64,000 nt of DNA. Source: Blastocystis hominis. Taxonomy: Eukaryota; Sar; Bigyra; Opalinata; Blastocystidae. Each line of letters begins with the position of its first letter. The first letter of the stretch is position 1. Where the stretch lies: assembly GCF_000151665.1 (NCBI RefSeq), contig NW_013171818.1, positions 247,308 to 311,307 on the forward strand, in the 5' to 3' direction. The position numbers and the translations under genes were made by a program. This document shows, one piece after another, positions 32,640-43,621 of this stretch. The notes beneath the pieces are model-generated. The model had not been told where the DNA came from. It did no database searches and saw only the letters and a list, made by a program, of their open reading frames with translations.

Positions 32640-33136
32640 GAATTAGTAAGTGAAAGTGGATGGTATAATGGAAATGAATGTAATACTAAAGTTGATGATG
32701 AAGGAATTGGAAGCAAATCAATGAATACCTGTAGGAAACATTTGAAACTAAATGACAATTATGTATTGGTTGATTTGGCTTGTGATTTGTTCTATAATAC
32801 AAAAGCAACCGGAATCGGCAATGACTGTTTTAAATCAGCCCAAACATTCCAAATCGATAGATTGAATCGATTGAAACTATCAAAAACGGAAGTAGTTTAT
32901 TCACTCAATGTGAATATGTAGATGATAAATCGAAATCATTTCATATATTGAATTGTGAATCATTGGAATCCATTCAAATTGGTGAAAATAGTTTCAGTGA
33001 TTTTGGAGGAGACTTTGAATTGAAGAATCTACCACAATTACAATCCATTCAAATTGGTACAATTGGAAGTAATTCAAACAATTTCTTGTATAGTTTGTTT
33101 GTGATTCGAGGTATAGATAAGATATTGAGTATATGA
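32640..33136 (+). pseudogene. Decayed MORN/LRR gene fragment
   Basis: The reading frame resembles residues about 210-360 of the gene at 2297-4805: NGNECNTKVDDEGIGSKSMN, FKSAQTFQIDRLNRLK, then after an in-frame stop (near 32921) NCESLESIQIGENSFSDFGG and LQSIQIGTIGS. The upstream MORN part is missing or unrecognisable, and the single-LRR exons that should follow the FVIRG splice point are absent. A truncated relic in the opposite orientation to the two full genes. Confidence 0.75.
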
Positions 33137-34253
33137 ATGTATAGATTTTCCTAATTAATAATCCATCAAATTATATGAATGGGCATTTTGTCATTCTCCA
33201 AATGTTTCAATAGAATATATAAAATGATTTCAAACTAAATTTTCAGCTTTTATCATTTCGATATATAATCCATTCAACCTAATGTGTGTTTTTCAATGCA
33301 TACGTATTGTTTAGCATAATCAAACTCCGAATACTTTTTTTCTGGTTTTTGTTTATCATCCTATTTTATATGTATTACTATGCATTAATGTGATATACAC
33401 AATTCAGATTGGTTTAAACGCTTTCATCCAGTTTAATGTATTCCATTATTGAAATTGTTTACATGTTCTTTGTATTTATCGTGTTGCTCAACTGAAGTAA
33501 ACAAGTGAAAACCATGATGTAAGTTGAAATCGTTTTTTAGTACCATACATTTACATGATATTATCAAACATATTTAAAGAATCATATGAATCAAGTAATT
33601 GATACTTTGTTGTATCATTATAGGTGTGTGTTGATGTGATTAAGGAATAATATATATGTGAATAGAAGTCATGGTTACAATTTACTTATGACATGAATGT
33701 ACAATACATTTTTCTTCCTATTTGAAAGGAAACCTTAATGATTCTATTCATTACTGCCATTTCCAAACAGTCATTCACGTTTTTATTCTTTTATTATACT
33801 AAGCACAGATAGATAAGGTGTTTGTTGTTTCATTTTCAAACTTTTTTCAATAGCCACATACATGGCTGTGTTCTATACCTTTATACAATTAAATCCTAAT
33901 TTTTAGTCTTTTGTTTTCCATTATTTTTCATTTCATTTCTTGCCTTCGTTCTATTTCTATTTCTATCTGTTCATTATAAACCATTTTTCCATATTGTTCA
34001 AATTCTCATGATGTGTTTCTTCTCATAAAAAGAGAGTAGTGCACTTGTTATTTTCCTGATCTAATCATTATTAATGTGCTGTTTGCACCCCCTAAATATA
34101 GCAATGAATATGATAATACCCCATAATTTTAATCGATGTGATATGTTCAATCTACTAAATAATAAACGGATTGTATTGTATTCTTCACTGATCTCTATCC
34201 CCATTAATTACCATGGATAATAGTAGTTTAGCAATAATGAATAATAGAGTAAA
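33137..34253. other. AT-rich intergenic DNA
   Basis: No open frame of note and no recognised element. Confidence 0.6.
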
Positions 34254-34369
34254 AGAACAGCATCGAGACTTCTCAGCGAGTCACCCACACTGGTACTAAC
34301 TCGACTCGTGATGACTTAGCTTCCTAGATCGGACGGGTTAGGGCGCTTTCCATCAGATATGGCCGTTCT
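34254..34369 (-). rRNA. 5S ribosomal RNA, second copy
   Basis: Identical by eye to the 5128-5243 copy over the mature region, with the same closing helix and T run. About 60 bases upstream (34370-34430) are also nearly identical. It stands in the opposite orientation, again at the edge between an AT-rich block and a housekeeping island. Confidence 0.92.
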
Positions 34370-34542
34370 CATTTTTATTATTATTCACTAACCTATATAA
34401 ATATCACATTCTTACCATCACTTATTCACTCACACTCCATTTCTATTCTATTCATTTTTCCTTTTGATTTTTATCCAATCGATTAATACACCTAGAAAGA
34501 TTCATTCATTTCTTCCTCCTTCCACTGATTCGTCCCCAAATG

Positions 34543-35700
34543 TCATATTTCTCTCAATCGTTTCAAACAAACACTCCACATCTCCGTCTCCCACACTCCG
34601 TCCTGCTTCGCTCCGCACTTCAGACACTTCCCATCGAACACTTCCTTCCCCACGACCGTCACATCATACCAATCCCGCTTCACCAATCGCTCTCCACACT
34701 CACAGCAAAACGTATCCTCCGCCCCATGCGAATGCACATTCCCCATATAAATATTCTTCAACCCCGCGTTCTTCCCGATCGCATACGCGCGTTTCAGCGT
34801 CGCTTCCGGTGTTCGCGTCTTCTCTTTCATCTTATAATCCGGGTGAAACGCTGAGATATGCCAAGGCAGCGTCGGCTTCACCGAGTACAAGAACTCTGCG
34901 ATCTTCGTCAGCTCCTCGTCGCTGTCGTTCTCTCCTGGGATGATCAGCGTCGTCACTTCCACCCAGAATCCCATTTCCACCGCCAATTCGATGTTACGAC
35001 GCACGTTCTGGAAGTTCCCGCCGCACAGCTGGCGGTAGAACTTCGGGTTCCAGGATTTGAGGTCGATGTTGAGCGCGTCGACATACGGCTGGATGTATTT
35101 GAGATGCTCCTCGGTCATGTCGCCATTGGTCACATAGACGCATTTTAATCCGTTTTCGTGCGCTAGCTTCGCTATGTCGTGTGCATATTCGCCCCAAATC
35201 GTGGGCTCGTTGTAGGTGAAGGCGATGCTCTTGCAATTCTTTTGTTTCGCTTGGTTTACGAGGAATTCTGGAGAGTAGTAGCGCTCCGTCGCGCAGAATT
35301 CGTTGTACACGTCCTCGATGTCGGTCTCCTTGTTCTGGAGAGATTCGCGTAAACTGCACACTGCCTGTGAAATATCCCAATTTTGGCAGAAGGTGCATTT
35401 GAAATTGCAGCCGATTGTGCCAATGGAGAGAATCCATGTTTTGGGAAGAAAGTGGTACAGCGGTTTCTTTTCTACGGGGTCGATGTGAACAGCGCACGGA
35501 CGTCCATAAACAAGAAGATACAGTTTTCCTTTTTGGTTGAACCGGACTCCGCATTGACCCACAGAGTTTTCCTCAATGATGCAACGCTTGCTGCAGCAGT
35601 AGCATTCCACCTTATTCTCTCCTTCCTCGCTTTTCTATATCTTGCGTCCTTTCGCGATTTCTACCTTATATAGCTCACATTCGTGCAGATCCTGTGGCAT
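34543..35700 (-). CDS. Radical SAM enzyme, AmmeMemoRadiSam / PflA-like
   Basis: About 375 residues. The first exon (12 codons, from ATG 35700: MPQDLHECELYK) is joined by a 30-nt intron (GTAGAAATC...TATAG) to KSEEGENKVECYCCSKRC. Near the N-terminus lies a CYCCSKRC...GQCGVRFN cysteine region, then LYLLVYGRPCAVH and the radical SAM cluster motif CNFKCTFC (CxxxCxxC, binds [4Fe-4S] and S-adenosylmethionine), followed by AFTYNEPTIWGEY, LNIDLKSWNPKFYRQLCGG, TLIIPGENDSDEEL and WHISAFHPDYKM. A C-terminal CxxC pair (CCECG ... CLKCG) suggests a zinc ribbon. This matches the bacterial/archaeal radical SAM partner of MEMO and AMMECR1 proteins; the substrate is not established. The domain plan and rarity in eukaryotes suggest lateral transfer followed by intron gain. 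The stop is TGA 34543. Confidence 0.85.
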
Positions 35701-35740
35701 TTCTGTGATAAAAATACTTTGATTAAAAAAGATTAATGTC

Positions 35741-35748
35741 AACAAACA
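35741..35748 (-). terminator. TGTTTGTT poly(A) motif of the L1-domain gene
   Basis: 12 nt after the TAA, with T at -5; 40 bases upstream of the radical SAM start. Confidence 0.7.
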
Positions 35749-35760
35749 ATTCAAAAGACA

Positions 35761-36749
35761 TTAGAGAGGTTTGTGCGGCCGGATCTTCGGCGTGAACTCC
35801 ACTTTCTTCCTCGAACTGTTCAGTTTCTGCAGACGCTTCTCCTTCAGCTTTCGCATCTTCTTCTCATACGCTGTCTCTTCCGGCTGGTATTGCGGCTTTT
35901 CCGCCGTTTCTCGCTCGAAGATGGGGAAATTCACACTATTATCGGTCTACACGTCATGCCTTTCATGGATGTCCACCTTGAGCGAGAGAATCAAAATATC
36001 TTCGGCTTTCACGTGCTCCAGAATCTGCGACATCGTCTAACGATTAATATAACTCCATCTTGATTCTCACGCAATTGTAATTGGCTATAATCTTGTCGTT
36101 TTCCATCAAAGTATTGCCGATTCGGCAGTCTCTATCGAATAACAAACACGATTTTAGAAAGTACATGCATCTCGAAATGGACACATAGTACGATCGCAGC
36201 AGCAATCGAATGTTTTTTATAACGGTTTCGATGGGGACATCCTTAATTGCTACAGGGATCACGCGTCCTCGAGCAAGGGTGTCCTTTCCAAAAACAAACC
36301 CCATTTGGTGCTTCAGACGCTGATCGCACAAAATGTAGCGATACTGCTTTAAGAAATTCGCTCTACCTTCCTTTGTGTAGATTGCTTTTCTCATACTGTC
36401 GTAAGATATGTACTAGGATTAAGGAGATATTAACAGAAATCACGGTAGAGAGATGCTTTACAGAGTCGAGTTTGTCCTGCATCTTTGCAGCGTCTCCTTT
36501 TGTAACGAAAACAATTTCGTACTTGTCGTCCTTGTTATCCAGAGGATAGCGGAGATTCAACAGCACTTGTTTGTCTTTCTTGTACTCTTCCTTGTCTTTT
36601 ATTCCGATAATTAGATGGAGGACGGTCTCTGACTTCCCTCCAATGCCTACTTTACTATTTCGATAGGAGGCTGCAAATTTCCGAAGCGACTCCAGTGCCT
36701 TGTTTGCTATTGCTCCATTGATGACAATTCCGCCTTTCGTTTCACTCAT
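35761..36749 (-). CDS. RSL1D1: Ribosomal L1 domain-containing protein (RSL1D1/Utp30-like)
   Basis: Nucleolar ribosome-biogenesis protein family. ATG 36749 (MSETKGGIVINGAIANKAL); the first part has LLNLRYPLDNKDDKYEIVFV (the L1-domain strand with 'DICLFTKD' in animals), then, after introns, YRYILCDQRLKHQMGFVFGK, ARGRVIPVAI, and DCRIGNTLMENDKIIANY, which corresponds to the conserved IRIGHxxM..ENI segment. The C-terminal tail is basic and coiled-coil-like (YEKKMRKLKEKRLQKLN ... PKIRPHKP), stop TAA 35761-35763. About 265 residues. It starts only 53 nt downstream of the importin poly(A) site. Utp30 or Cic1 naming is equally possible. Confidence 0.7.
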
Positions 36750-36789
36750 CCCCGCTGGGCTGTCCCACGCAACGACAATTTGGAAATCC

Positions 36790-36797
36790 AACAAACA
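36790..36797 (-). terminator. TGTTTGTT motif that completes the importin stop codon
   Basis: Reading the minus strand, codons ...LLQN are followed by T, four bases (GGCA), then TGTTTGTT. Cleavage after that T (36802) plus poly(A) gives UAA. Confidence 0.75.
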
Positions 36798-36801
36798 TGC
36801 C

Positions 36802-39800
36802 AATTTTGTAACAACTTTTGAATCTCCTCGCGCTCCCCGACTCCCAGCGAGTTCACCAGCATCTCAAACTGCGCCTGGTTCTGCATCTGCACGAACTGAA
36901 CGTGCGTCCGCATCATCTCCAGAATGTCGTCGCTAAACTCCTGAACGGCGAGTCTCCTCGCGTATCCCCGCACGATCCGCTCCGCCCCGCGCAAAAAGAC
37001 CCACGGGAGTGTTTTCCGGACGAACTCAAAGAAATGCACAATCGCGTCCTCCTCGTAAAAATCGATTCGCGGCGGAAAATGCTCGATCACGAGCCCAAAG
37101 ATCGATTCCGTGAACTTTCCCGGGAACATTTTGTCAATGCTCACCATCGCGTACATGGCATTGTCCGCCGCTCTTCCCTTCTATCGCTCATTTTCCTCCC
37201 CAAAACACGCACATCGCCACGTTCTCCGTCCATTCCCTCCCTCAGCAGCTCCGCGAAGGCCGGTATCGACTCCTCGACTTCCCGCGGGAAAGTCCGGATA
37301 ATGAGGGAGAGCAGGTAAAAGGTATTGGCGCGGCAATACTCGTCGTGGTACCCCGCGGTGATTGGGATCATGGGCATGACGGCCTGGACGACGAACACGG
37401 CGAGGTCGTCGTAGACTTCGAGGAGCGTGGAGGCGAAGGAATAACAGGATGTTATGTCTTCCGGAGAGTTTTCCGCGGTGAGGAAGGTGGAAACGGAGGT
37501 CCAGAGGGAGACGAGGATGTCGAGGTTGGAGGGGTCGGCGCTGAGAACCTGGAGGGAAGTGGTGAGGACGTCGACGGCTTTCATGGCGAGCGGATGATCG
37601 TTGGCTTGCGGGACGCCCTGCACGGGCTGGTGAAGAACTGAATAGGCGGCCTGCGAGGGCGTGGACTCGTGCAGAAGCGAGGCGAGCGTCGTGTAGAAGG
37701 AGGCTTTGTAGGGGAGGAGGAAGGCAGGGCCGAGCAGCGAGATCATGTCCTATCGGAAAGTAGAAACGGGGAAACTACGTCGAGGAGGTCGAGAATGACG
37801 AGCTCGACGTCGGGCGATTTCTCGGAGGGAAGCATGGCCAGAATGATGGGCGTGAGGTTGTCGATAAACGACTGCGTGCTCTCTGAAAAGGTCTGCGCTG
37901 TCAGCCGGCCAACTCGGAATTGCCCTACGTAGTCGGCATTGCCGTCCGTCCAGTCCACTTCGTCTTCGGCGTCGTAGACCAGATGGAGAAGCGTGGCCAG
38001 GTCTTGGAACTGGAGAAAAGTGGAAACGTGGAAACCGTACGGCTTGCTTTCGGATTTGTTCGTGCATGTGGCCGGTGGCTTCGAGCATGCAGTTGATCAC
38101 GTCGGCGTAGTAAGCGTCGCTGAGGACCTCGATGTGCTACGCATAATCAAAAAAAAGAAAAGAAAGAAAATACGGTGCAGATGCTTAGAAGAGCGTCCAT
38201 GCAGTACATTTTCTTGGTCACCAGGCTGGCGGACGCTACGATGACCGGAGAAGTCTGCGAAGGATCGGCGGAGATCTCGTCGAAGACGCCGCCTAAGTGG
38301 CCGAATTCGTCGGAGGCGGCGCCACGTTGATGAATGAAGAAGTCTGGAGGGTGAGAAGGAGAGGGAAGGAAGAAAGTACCGCGGTCGGAGCGAACCAGAT
38401 CGATCATGAGGGGCATGTAGCCGTTGAGAAGCGAAACGACGGAGGAATAGGAGGGATCGGATTCGTCGGCAGTGGCGGCCAGGATCTCGAAGAAGTTGAA
38501 GACGGTCTCGGCGAAGCTGTCGTCACCGTCACCCATGAGCTAGAAGAGATGAGAGAGTGTTTGGGAGTGGGGAAACGGGAAAGAAAAAAAGAGGGAGAGA
38601 GGATTCAATCGATGATTCAAGTCATTCAAGTCATTCAAGTCATTCAAGTCATTCAATTCATTCAATTCATTCAATTCATTCAATTCATTCAATTCATTTC
38701 ATTCACTCAATTCATTCAAGTCATTCAAGTCATTCAAGTCATTCAAGTCATTCACTCCTTCCCTTTTCATTCCTTTTTCATTCAATTCAAATCCTTACCA
38801 CCGTCATTTGATCCACCACTTCCTTCAAATACGGAGTCACACACTCATATCCGCAGTGACTCATCACCTTTCCCACCAATTCCAACGCTCTTCTCCGAAT
38901 CGTCAGCAATTCCTCCTCCCTCGTATGCAAAATCGCCACAGCGTCCTTCATCGCGTTCTCCTTCCCTTCACTCCCTTCCTTCTCTCCTACCACAAACGGC
39001 TCAAACAACGCGTCCACCGCCATCACGATCGCCGTGATCGAACTCATCGCCAGCGTGCGGATCGCCAGCGAAACCTCCGACGATTCCACCAAACTGAACA
39101 GCTTCGGCTTTGCGTTATCCCTCCGAATCGATAGCTACCACCAAAATAATCACGCCGTCTGGATCCATCTCGCCATAGGACGTTCCCACACACTCCAGCA
39201 TCGTCAATCCGTTCTCGATCAGCCAGAATCGATCCGACTGGATCATCTGCGCCTCACTTTCTCACCCTGCTTCGCCCTACCGCGAAAATATCCTGCATCA
39301 GCCACGGCGCCTCTTCGAAAAGCACATCGCTCTCGCTCTCGCAGATCTCCGAGAACCAGAACGACGCTTTCTTGCACACCGCACAGACCTCATCCATCAA
39401 CAACGGACGAATCTGCGTCGCCATTTCGCCCAGAATCGGAAGCATTTCCTCGTGACACGACTCCACGATCACAAACAGAGACACCACGGCGGAATAGCGC
39501 TGTGTCCAGTCGGGAGAAGCGATCCGCGCGCTGGCAAATTCGCTGACGCTTTGAAGAACCGTCTGGGCGTTGAAATAATGAGCGATTAAATCGAGAACCG
39601 ACTCACACGAACGACCCGGAGTGTTGCTTTCGCAGCCTTCTTGCTATTCATAAAAGGGGAAACGTGGAAACTACAGGGTCGACTCCAGAATTGATGTTGG
39701 CTAAAACGACGGGAAGAGCGCGTTCGAGGTAATTCTGAGCGTGAGAAACGTGGAAACGTGGAAACGTGGTTGGAAACTTCGACGTTGTATTCGGAGAGAA

Positions 39801-40795
39801 CGGATCCCAAAGCCATGCAAGCGGTGCATCGCTCATTATACGAGAGAGATTCGTTGGCGAGGATCTATTGGTTCGATTTACAGGATGGTAAGAAGAACAG
39901 AGCAGCAAGCAGAGATAATGGATTCGAGGTGATCGCCGAAAAAGGGAGGCGTGGAAATGGCGGCGTCGTCGAAGAGACCCACAATGCGAAGGACGAGTTC
40001 TTGCTCTCCGGTAGTGATGGAGGTGTGGAGGATTTGGAGAAGACGAGGAAGCAGAGGGGTGAAATAGGGAATCACGTCGTCGTCGATCTTGGTCGTAATG
40101 ATGTCGCAGCTCGCTTTGACGGCCATCGAGAGAACCTGCGTGGTGAACAAATTAGAGAGAGGCAAGAGGCTACGGAAAAGTCGGGGTCGTTCAGACCGTT
40201 GTTGAGAACATTGATCAGATCGGAGAGGGAAATGTAGGAACTGATGACTTCGTGCAGAGAAAAGAGAAGCAAATAGCCCATTTCGCGATCATGGGGATCA
40301 TCACTCACAACCAACTGACGGTAAGATACAAAAAATGATATTCGCGTACATCGCTCATATGAGAAATGATGTTTTTCCAACGATCATTCTTCAGCTCTTC
40401 TGCCGCGAGAACTGAAACAACTCCACATATCGCACGACGAGCTAAGTGGTATGGCTCCGACTTCATGCACGACAATAACTGTGATTTGACTAGAAATTAA
40501 CAAAGTTGACAACGACCAACCCAATTCCTGTGTACTTTCGTCATACATACTCCAGTACAGCGTTATCACTTTTCGCATAAACAAAGCGGCCATCTGTCGA
40601 CTCTACAGGGATATCCGCAACCGTTCATCCGTTTACCACTTCGTCCTGGCAGTTGACGATAATATTGAGAAACGAAGGAACACATTCTGGACGACGCATA
40701 AAATCTAGGATTCCATTTTCGGCTTGCTTCTCAGTAGCCGTATCGTTCGTTCTCATTCCAGAAAATAGCTGCAACACCTGTTCGCAGGAGTCCAT
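36802..40795 (-). CDS. Importin beta / karyopherin (IPO4/IPO5-like HEAT-repeat protein)
   Basis: Nuclear import receptor built of HEAT repeats. ATG 40795 (MDSCEQVLQLF), then MAALFMRKVITLYW, the family's early helix, HEAT helices throughout (GYLLLFSLHEVISSYI, IPYFTPLLPRLLQILHTSI, VLMGDGDDSFAETVFNFFEI across the long intron) and the C-terminal FPGKFTESIFGLVIEHFPPR ... SLGVGEREEIQKLLQN. About 1100 residues after removing some 15 short introns. The stop codon is not encoded: T at 36802 followed by A addition. One intron (38540-38798) is unusually long at 259 nt. Introns such as 38010-38040 and 39644-39674 (both 31 nt) carry the TTTCCACGTTTCC core. It is divergent from VPS35. IPO4 versus IPO5 cannot be settled by eye. 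Confidence 0.82.
38540..38798 (-). repeat. Expanded importin intron with 9-bp tandem repeat
   Basis: An intron bounded by GTAAGG and CTTCTAG joins VVDQMTV to LMGDGDDS. It is filled by about 15 copies of a 9-bp unit, TCATTCAAG or TCATTCAAT on the plus strand (38606-38755). All other introns in this gene are about 30 nt. Confidence 0.85.
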
Positions 40796-41053
40796 CGTAT
40801 TTCACCAAAAAGTGAGAGGGCAAAAAACAGCACATTTTCTAGCAAACAAATACAAAACATGGATTTCGCATTTATTTCCAAATCCTCTTGCTGCCGATAA
40901 GGCATATCTGCATATTTAGTGACCAATCAGATAGAGAAACAGGAAGTAATCGCACAAATGATATTGTTTCCATTTACACAAGATCAAAAAAACAGGGGTA
41001 TTTTTGGAGCTTCTTCAATACAATAGTTCTTTCCTAGGATAGATTTATTCGTA

Positions 41054-43558
41054 ATGGATACATCAACAGAGAATTTTGTATACATTGAATCCATCAGATA
41101 AGCCATAGGTGGATGCGTTGGCAGTCATCAAGCAACAGACCTATACTCTGAAGAAATACATTGTGAATCTTTTTAGCTAGGGTGATGCTGTAGGATGAAG
41201 ATAATTACAGCGGAACTATTGCTGCCAGTATCCAATTGTTAAACGAGTTGAAGAATGAAAATCTTAACCCTAAAGATTACTACGAAGTCTATATCCTTTT
41301 TGTTTGAATTGGGTTAGTGCCTTCATCGGTACGGAATAGTGTGTGCGACCAAATGATCATGGTGGAAAGCTACTTCTGTGATCTCCTCACCGAGGGGAAG
41401 GATCCGGACGAATTATACGAGGAAGTGCAGTACACTTCGTTTTTCATTCCCCGTTTGTACCTCATGATCATGGTTGCGAGCTGCTGCATCCGCATGAAGA
41501 AGACTCCCGCCAAGAAGCTCATCTACGACACGCTCGAAATGTGCAAAGGCATCCAACATCCCATGCGTGGATTGTTCCTTCGCAACTTCTTCATCCGCGA
41601 ACTGAAGGACAAATTCCCTTACCCTGGCTGTCGCTACGAAACGTACACCATCGTTCTGAGCTTTTCTGATCCATAGTGAGAACGGAGGCGATGTGAACGA
41701 CAGTGTGGACTGCATTATTCGCAACTTTGTCGAAATGAATCGGCTCTGGATTCGCATGCAGGCCGGCGCGGCGCGCGACAAAGACAAGCGCGAAGCGTAC
41801 CGCAAAGAGCTCTGCGTCCTTGTGGGCTCCAACTTCGTCTGTCTCTCCCAACTCGACGGCATCGACGCCGACTACTACAAGACCGTACGTTTCCACGGTT
41901 TCTCCTTTTGTAGCGAATCCTGCCGGCGCTGCTGAACGAGATCATCAGCTGTGACGATGTGTTGGCGCAGCAGTACCTCGTGGAGTCGCTGATCATGGTG
42001 TTCCCGGACGATTTCCACTTCGCAGCGTTGGACGAGACGCTGCAGGGATTGACGCATCTCTCTGCGCAAGTGGATCTTCGTTGCGTTGTGGGGTGGAGGT
42101 GATGGATAGGCGGCTTGATCAAGATGTTCATGGAGCGGATTAGCGAGGTGAGCGCTCAGAACGAAGCCTCTCTGCAGGAGAAACTGATTCATTTCTTCGA
42201 GAGCGCGGTTTGCTTTTGGAGGTCGGAGCGATTCATTCATAGAACGAGTCGCAAACGTCGCTTGCCGTGCTGTTCCCGATCATCCAAGAAACCCTTCCGC
42301 TCTTCCTCAATCACGCCGATGCGCTTTCCTACATAAACCGAATCCTCGATCTCGCTCACAAGATGCTGCAGAACAGCACCACCGTCCAGGAGTAGGCGCT
42401 CAAAACCCGATCAATCGCAGGCCGTCCGTGCTGGTTCCGCTGTTAACGACCCCCATCGAAACGCTGGGCGTCGATTTCATCTTCGGAGGCGCGTTCGCGT
42501 CGCTGGTGGAGCAATGCACAGACGAAGAACGCTGCCTTGTGGCGTGTGCTGTGGGCGAATATCTCCTCGCTCACAGCATTCAACTCACTTCGAAAGAGAA
42601 TCTCGCGATCATCACGACGCTCTTCTCTTCGATCTTCTCCCAGACCGATCCCAACTGTTACTCCGTGTTATCTCGCGTGCTGCACCTCGTGAAGCTCGAA
42701 GACGACAAGGCGCAGCAAGAAGTCCGTCTCTCTTCTCGTGCATTCATGGAATAGTATCTCTCTCAGTGGGTTTCTATCCTCGCTTCTCATCCTGATTCGC
42801 CGTCCAGCGGTCTTCCATTGCTCACCATTATCTACCGATTTATGGAATTCCTGAAATCGGCCCCCGAGCGCGAAGCGATCTATTCGTTGATCGATTCTGC
42901 ATTAGCGGAGCTCCGAAAGATCCACGATCGCCAAGCCATGGTGGCCACGATGGATCTCATGCTCACTGCCGATTCGCGAAGCGATTCTTCGTTCGCTGAG
43001 CAATTCCTGAAGGAAGGCATCGAAGCCATGACCAAGGTGGGATCGGCTTCGCGCCTGGCCTGCCATTCGGTATTGGTGAAGTCGCTGCTGTGCGTGAAAT
43101 CGCTGCCGAACGAGCAGTTAGCCTCGCTGAGCCGCACTCTGGAAGAGAACGACGCGAAGCAGAGCAAGGACGTGGAGTTGTGCAACGAAGTTTTGGTGCA
43201 GTGCGCGCTGATGCATGTCGTGAAGACGAAGACGAAGACCGAGACCGAGACCGAGACCGAGACGGTGAGCGAAGGAGGGAGGAATGAGCGGTAGAACGCG
43301 CTGGCGGATGAGAAGCGCGCTGGCGAGCTGGTCGGGCTGTGCGAGAAGATGATCGACGAGTCCTCGCTGTCGTCGCGCGAGAAGAACGCGGCCAGAGCGG
43401 CGTTGCTGCGGAATCTGATTCTGGTGAACAAGGTGAGCCAAGCTGTGGTGCCTCTGAGTAAACTGGAGGAACTGTACGGCAAATTGGCAAAGGCGGAGAA
43501 GGTGAGCCATGCCACCAAGAAGCTGCTGGGCGAGTTGAAGCCGCTGATTCGCGAGTAA
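41054..43558 (+). CDS. VPS35: Vacuolar protein sorting 35 (retromer core)
   Basis: Cargo-binding scaffold of the retromer, which returns receptors from endosomes. ATG 41054, a 31-nt intron, then VDALAVIKQQTYTLKKYI, LNELKNENLNPKDYYEVYIL, FIPRLYLMIMV (the PRLY motif), GIQHPMRGLFLRNFF, NFVEMNRLWIRMQ, LVGSNFVCLSQLDGID, then ILPALLNEIISCDDVLAQQY and MVFPDDFHFAALDE. The N-terminal half is well conserved. The C-terminal alpha-solenoid (LVPLLTTPIETLGVDF ... GELKPLIRE) is strongly diverged. Total about 770 residues, near the family's size. Introns are about 29-36 nt; 41885-41913 carries the TTTCCACGGTTTC core. Stop TAA 43556-43558, followed by two TGTTTGTT octamers. Confidence 0.9.
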
Positions 43559-43575
43559 ATGAATGGAAATTGGAT

Positions 43576-43606
43576 TGTTTGTTGGATGGAAATTGGATTG
43601 TTTGTT
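43576..43606 (+). terminator. Duplicated TGTTTGTT poly(A) motif of VPS35
   Basis: A 23-bp unit (AAATTGGATTGTTTGTTGGATGG) occurs twice in tandem, giving octamers at 43576-43583 and 43599-43606, both with T at -5. Confidence 0.7.
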
Positions 43607-43609
43607 GGA

Positions 43610-43617
43610 TGGAAACA
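43610..43617 (-). terminator. Variant poly(A) motif TGTTTCCA on the minus strand
   Basis: Directly abuts the VPS35 octamer on the other strand. A T in the first codon position (43622) lies exactly 4 nt before it, as in the standard arrangement. Confidence 0.4.
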
Positions 43618-43621
43618 GGAC

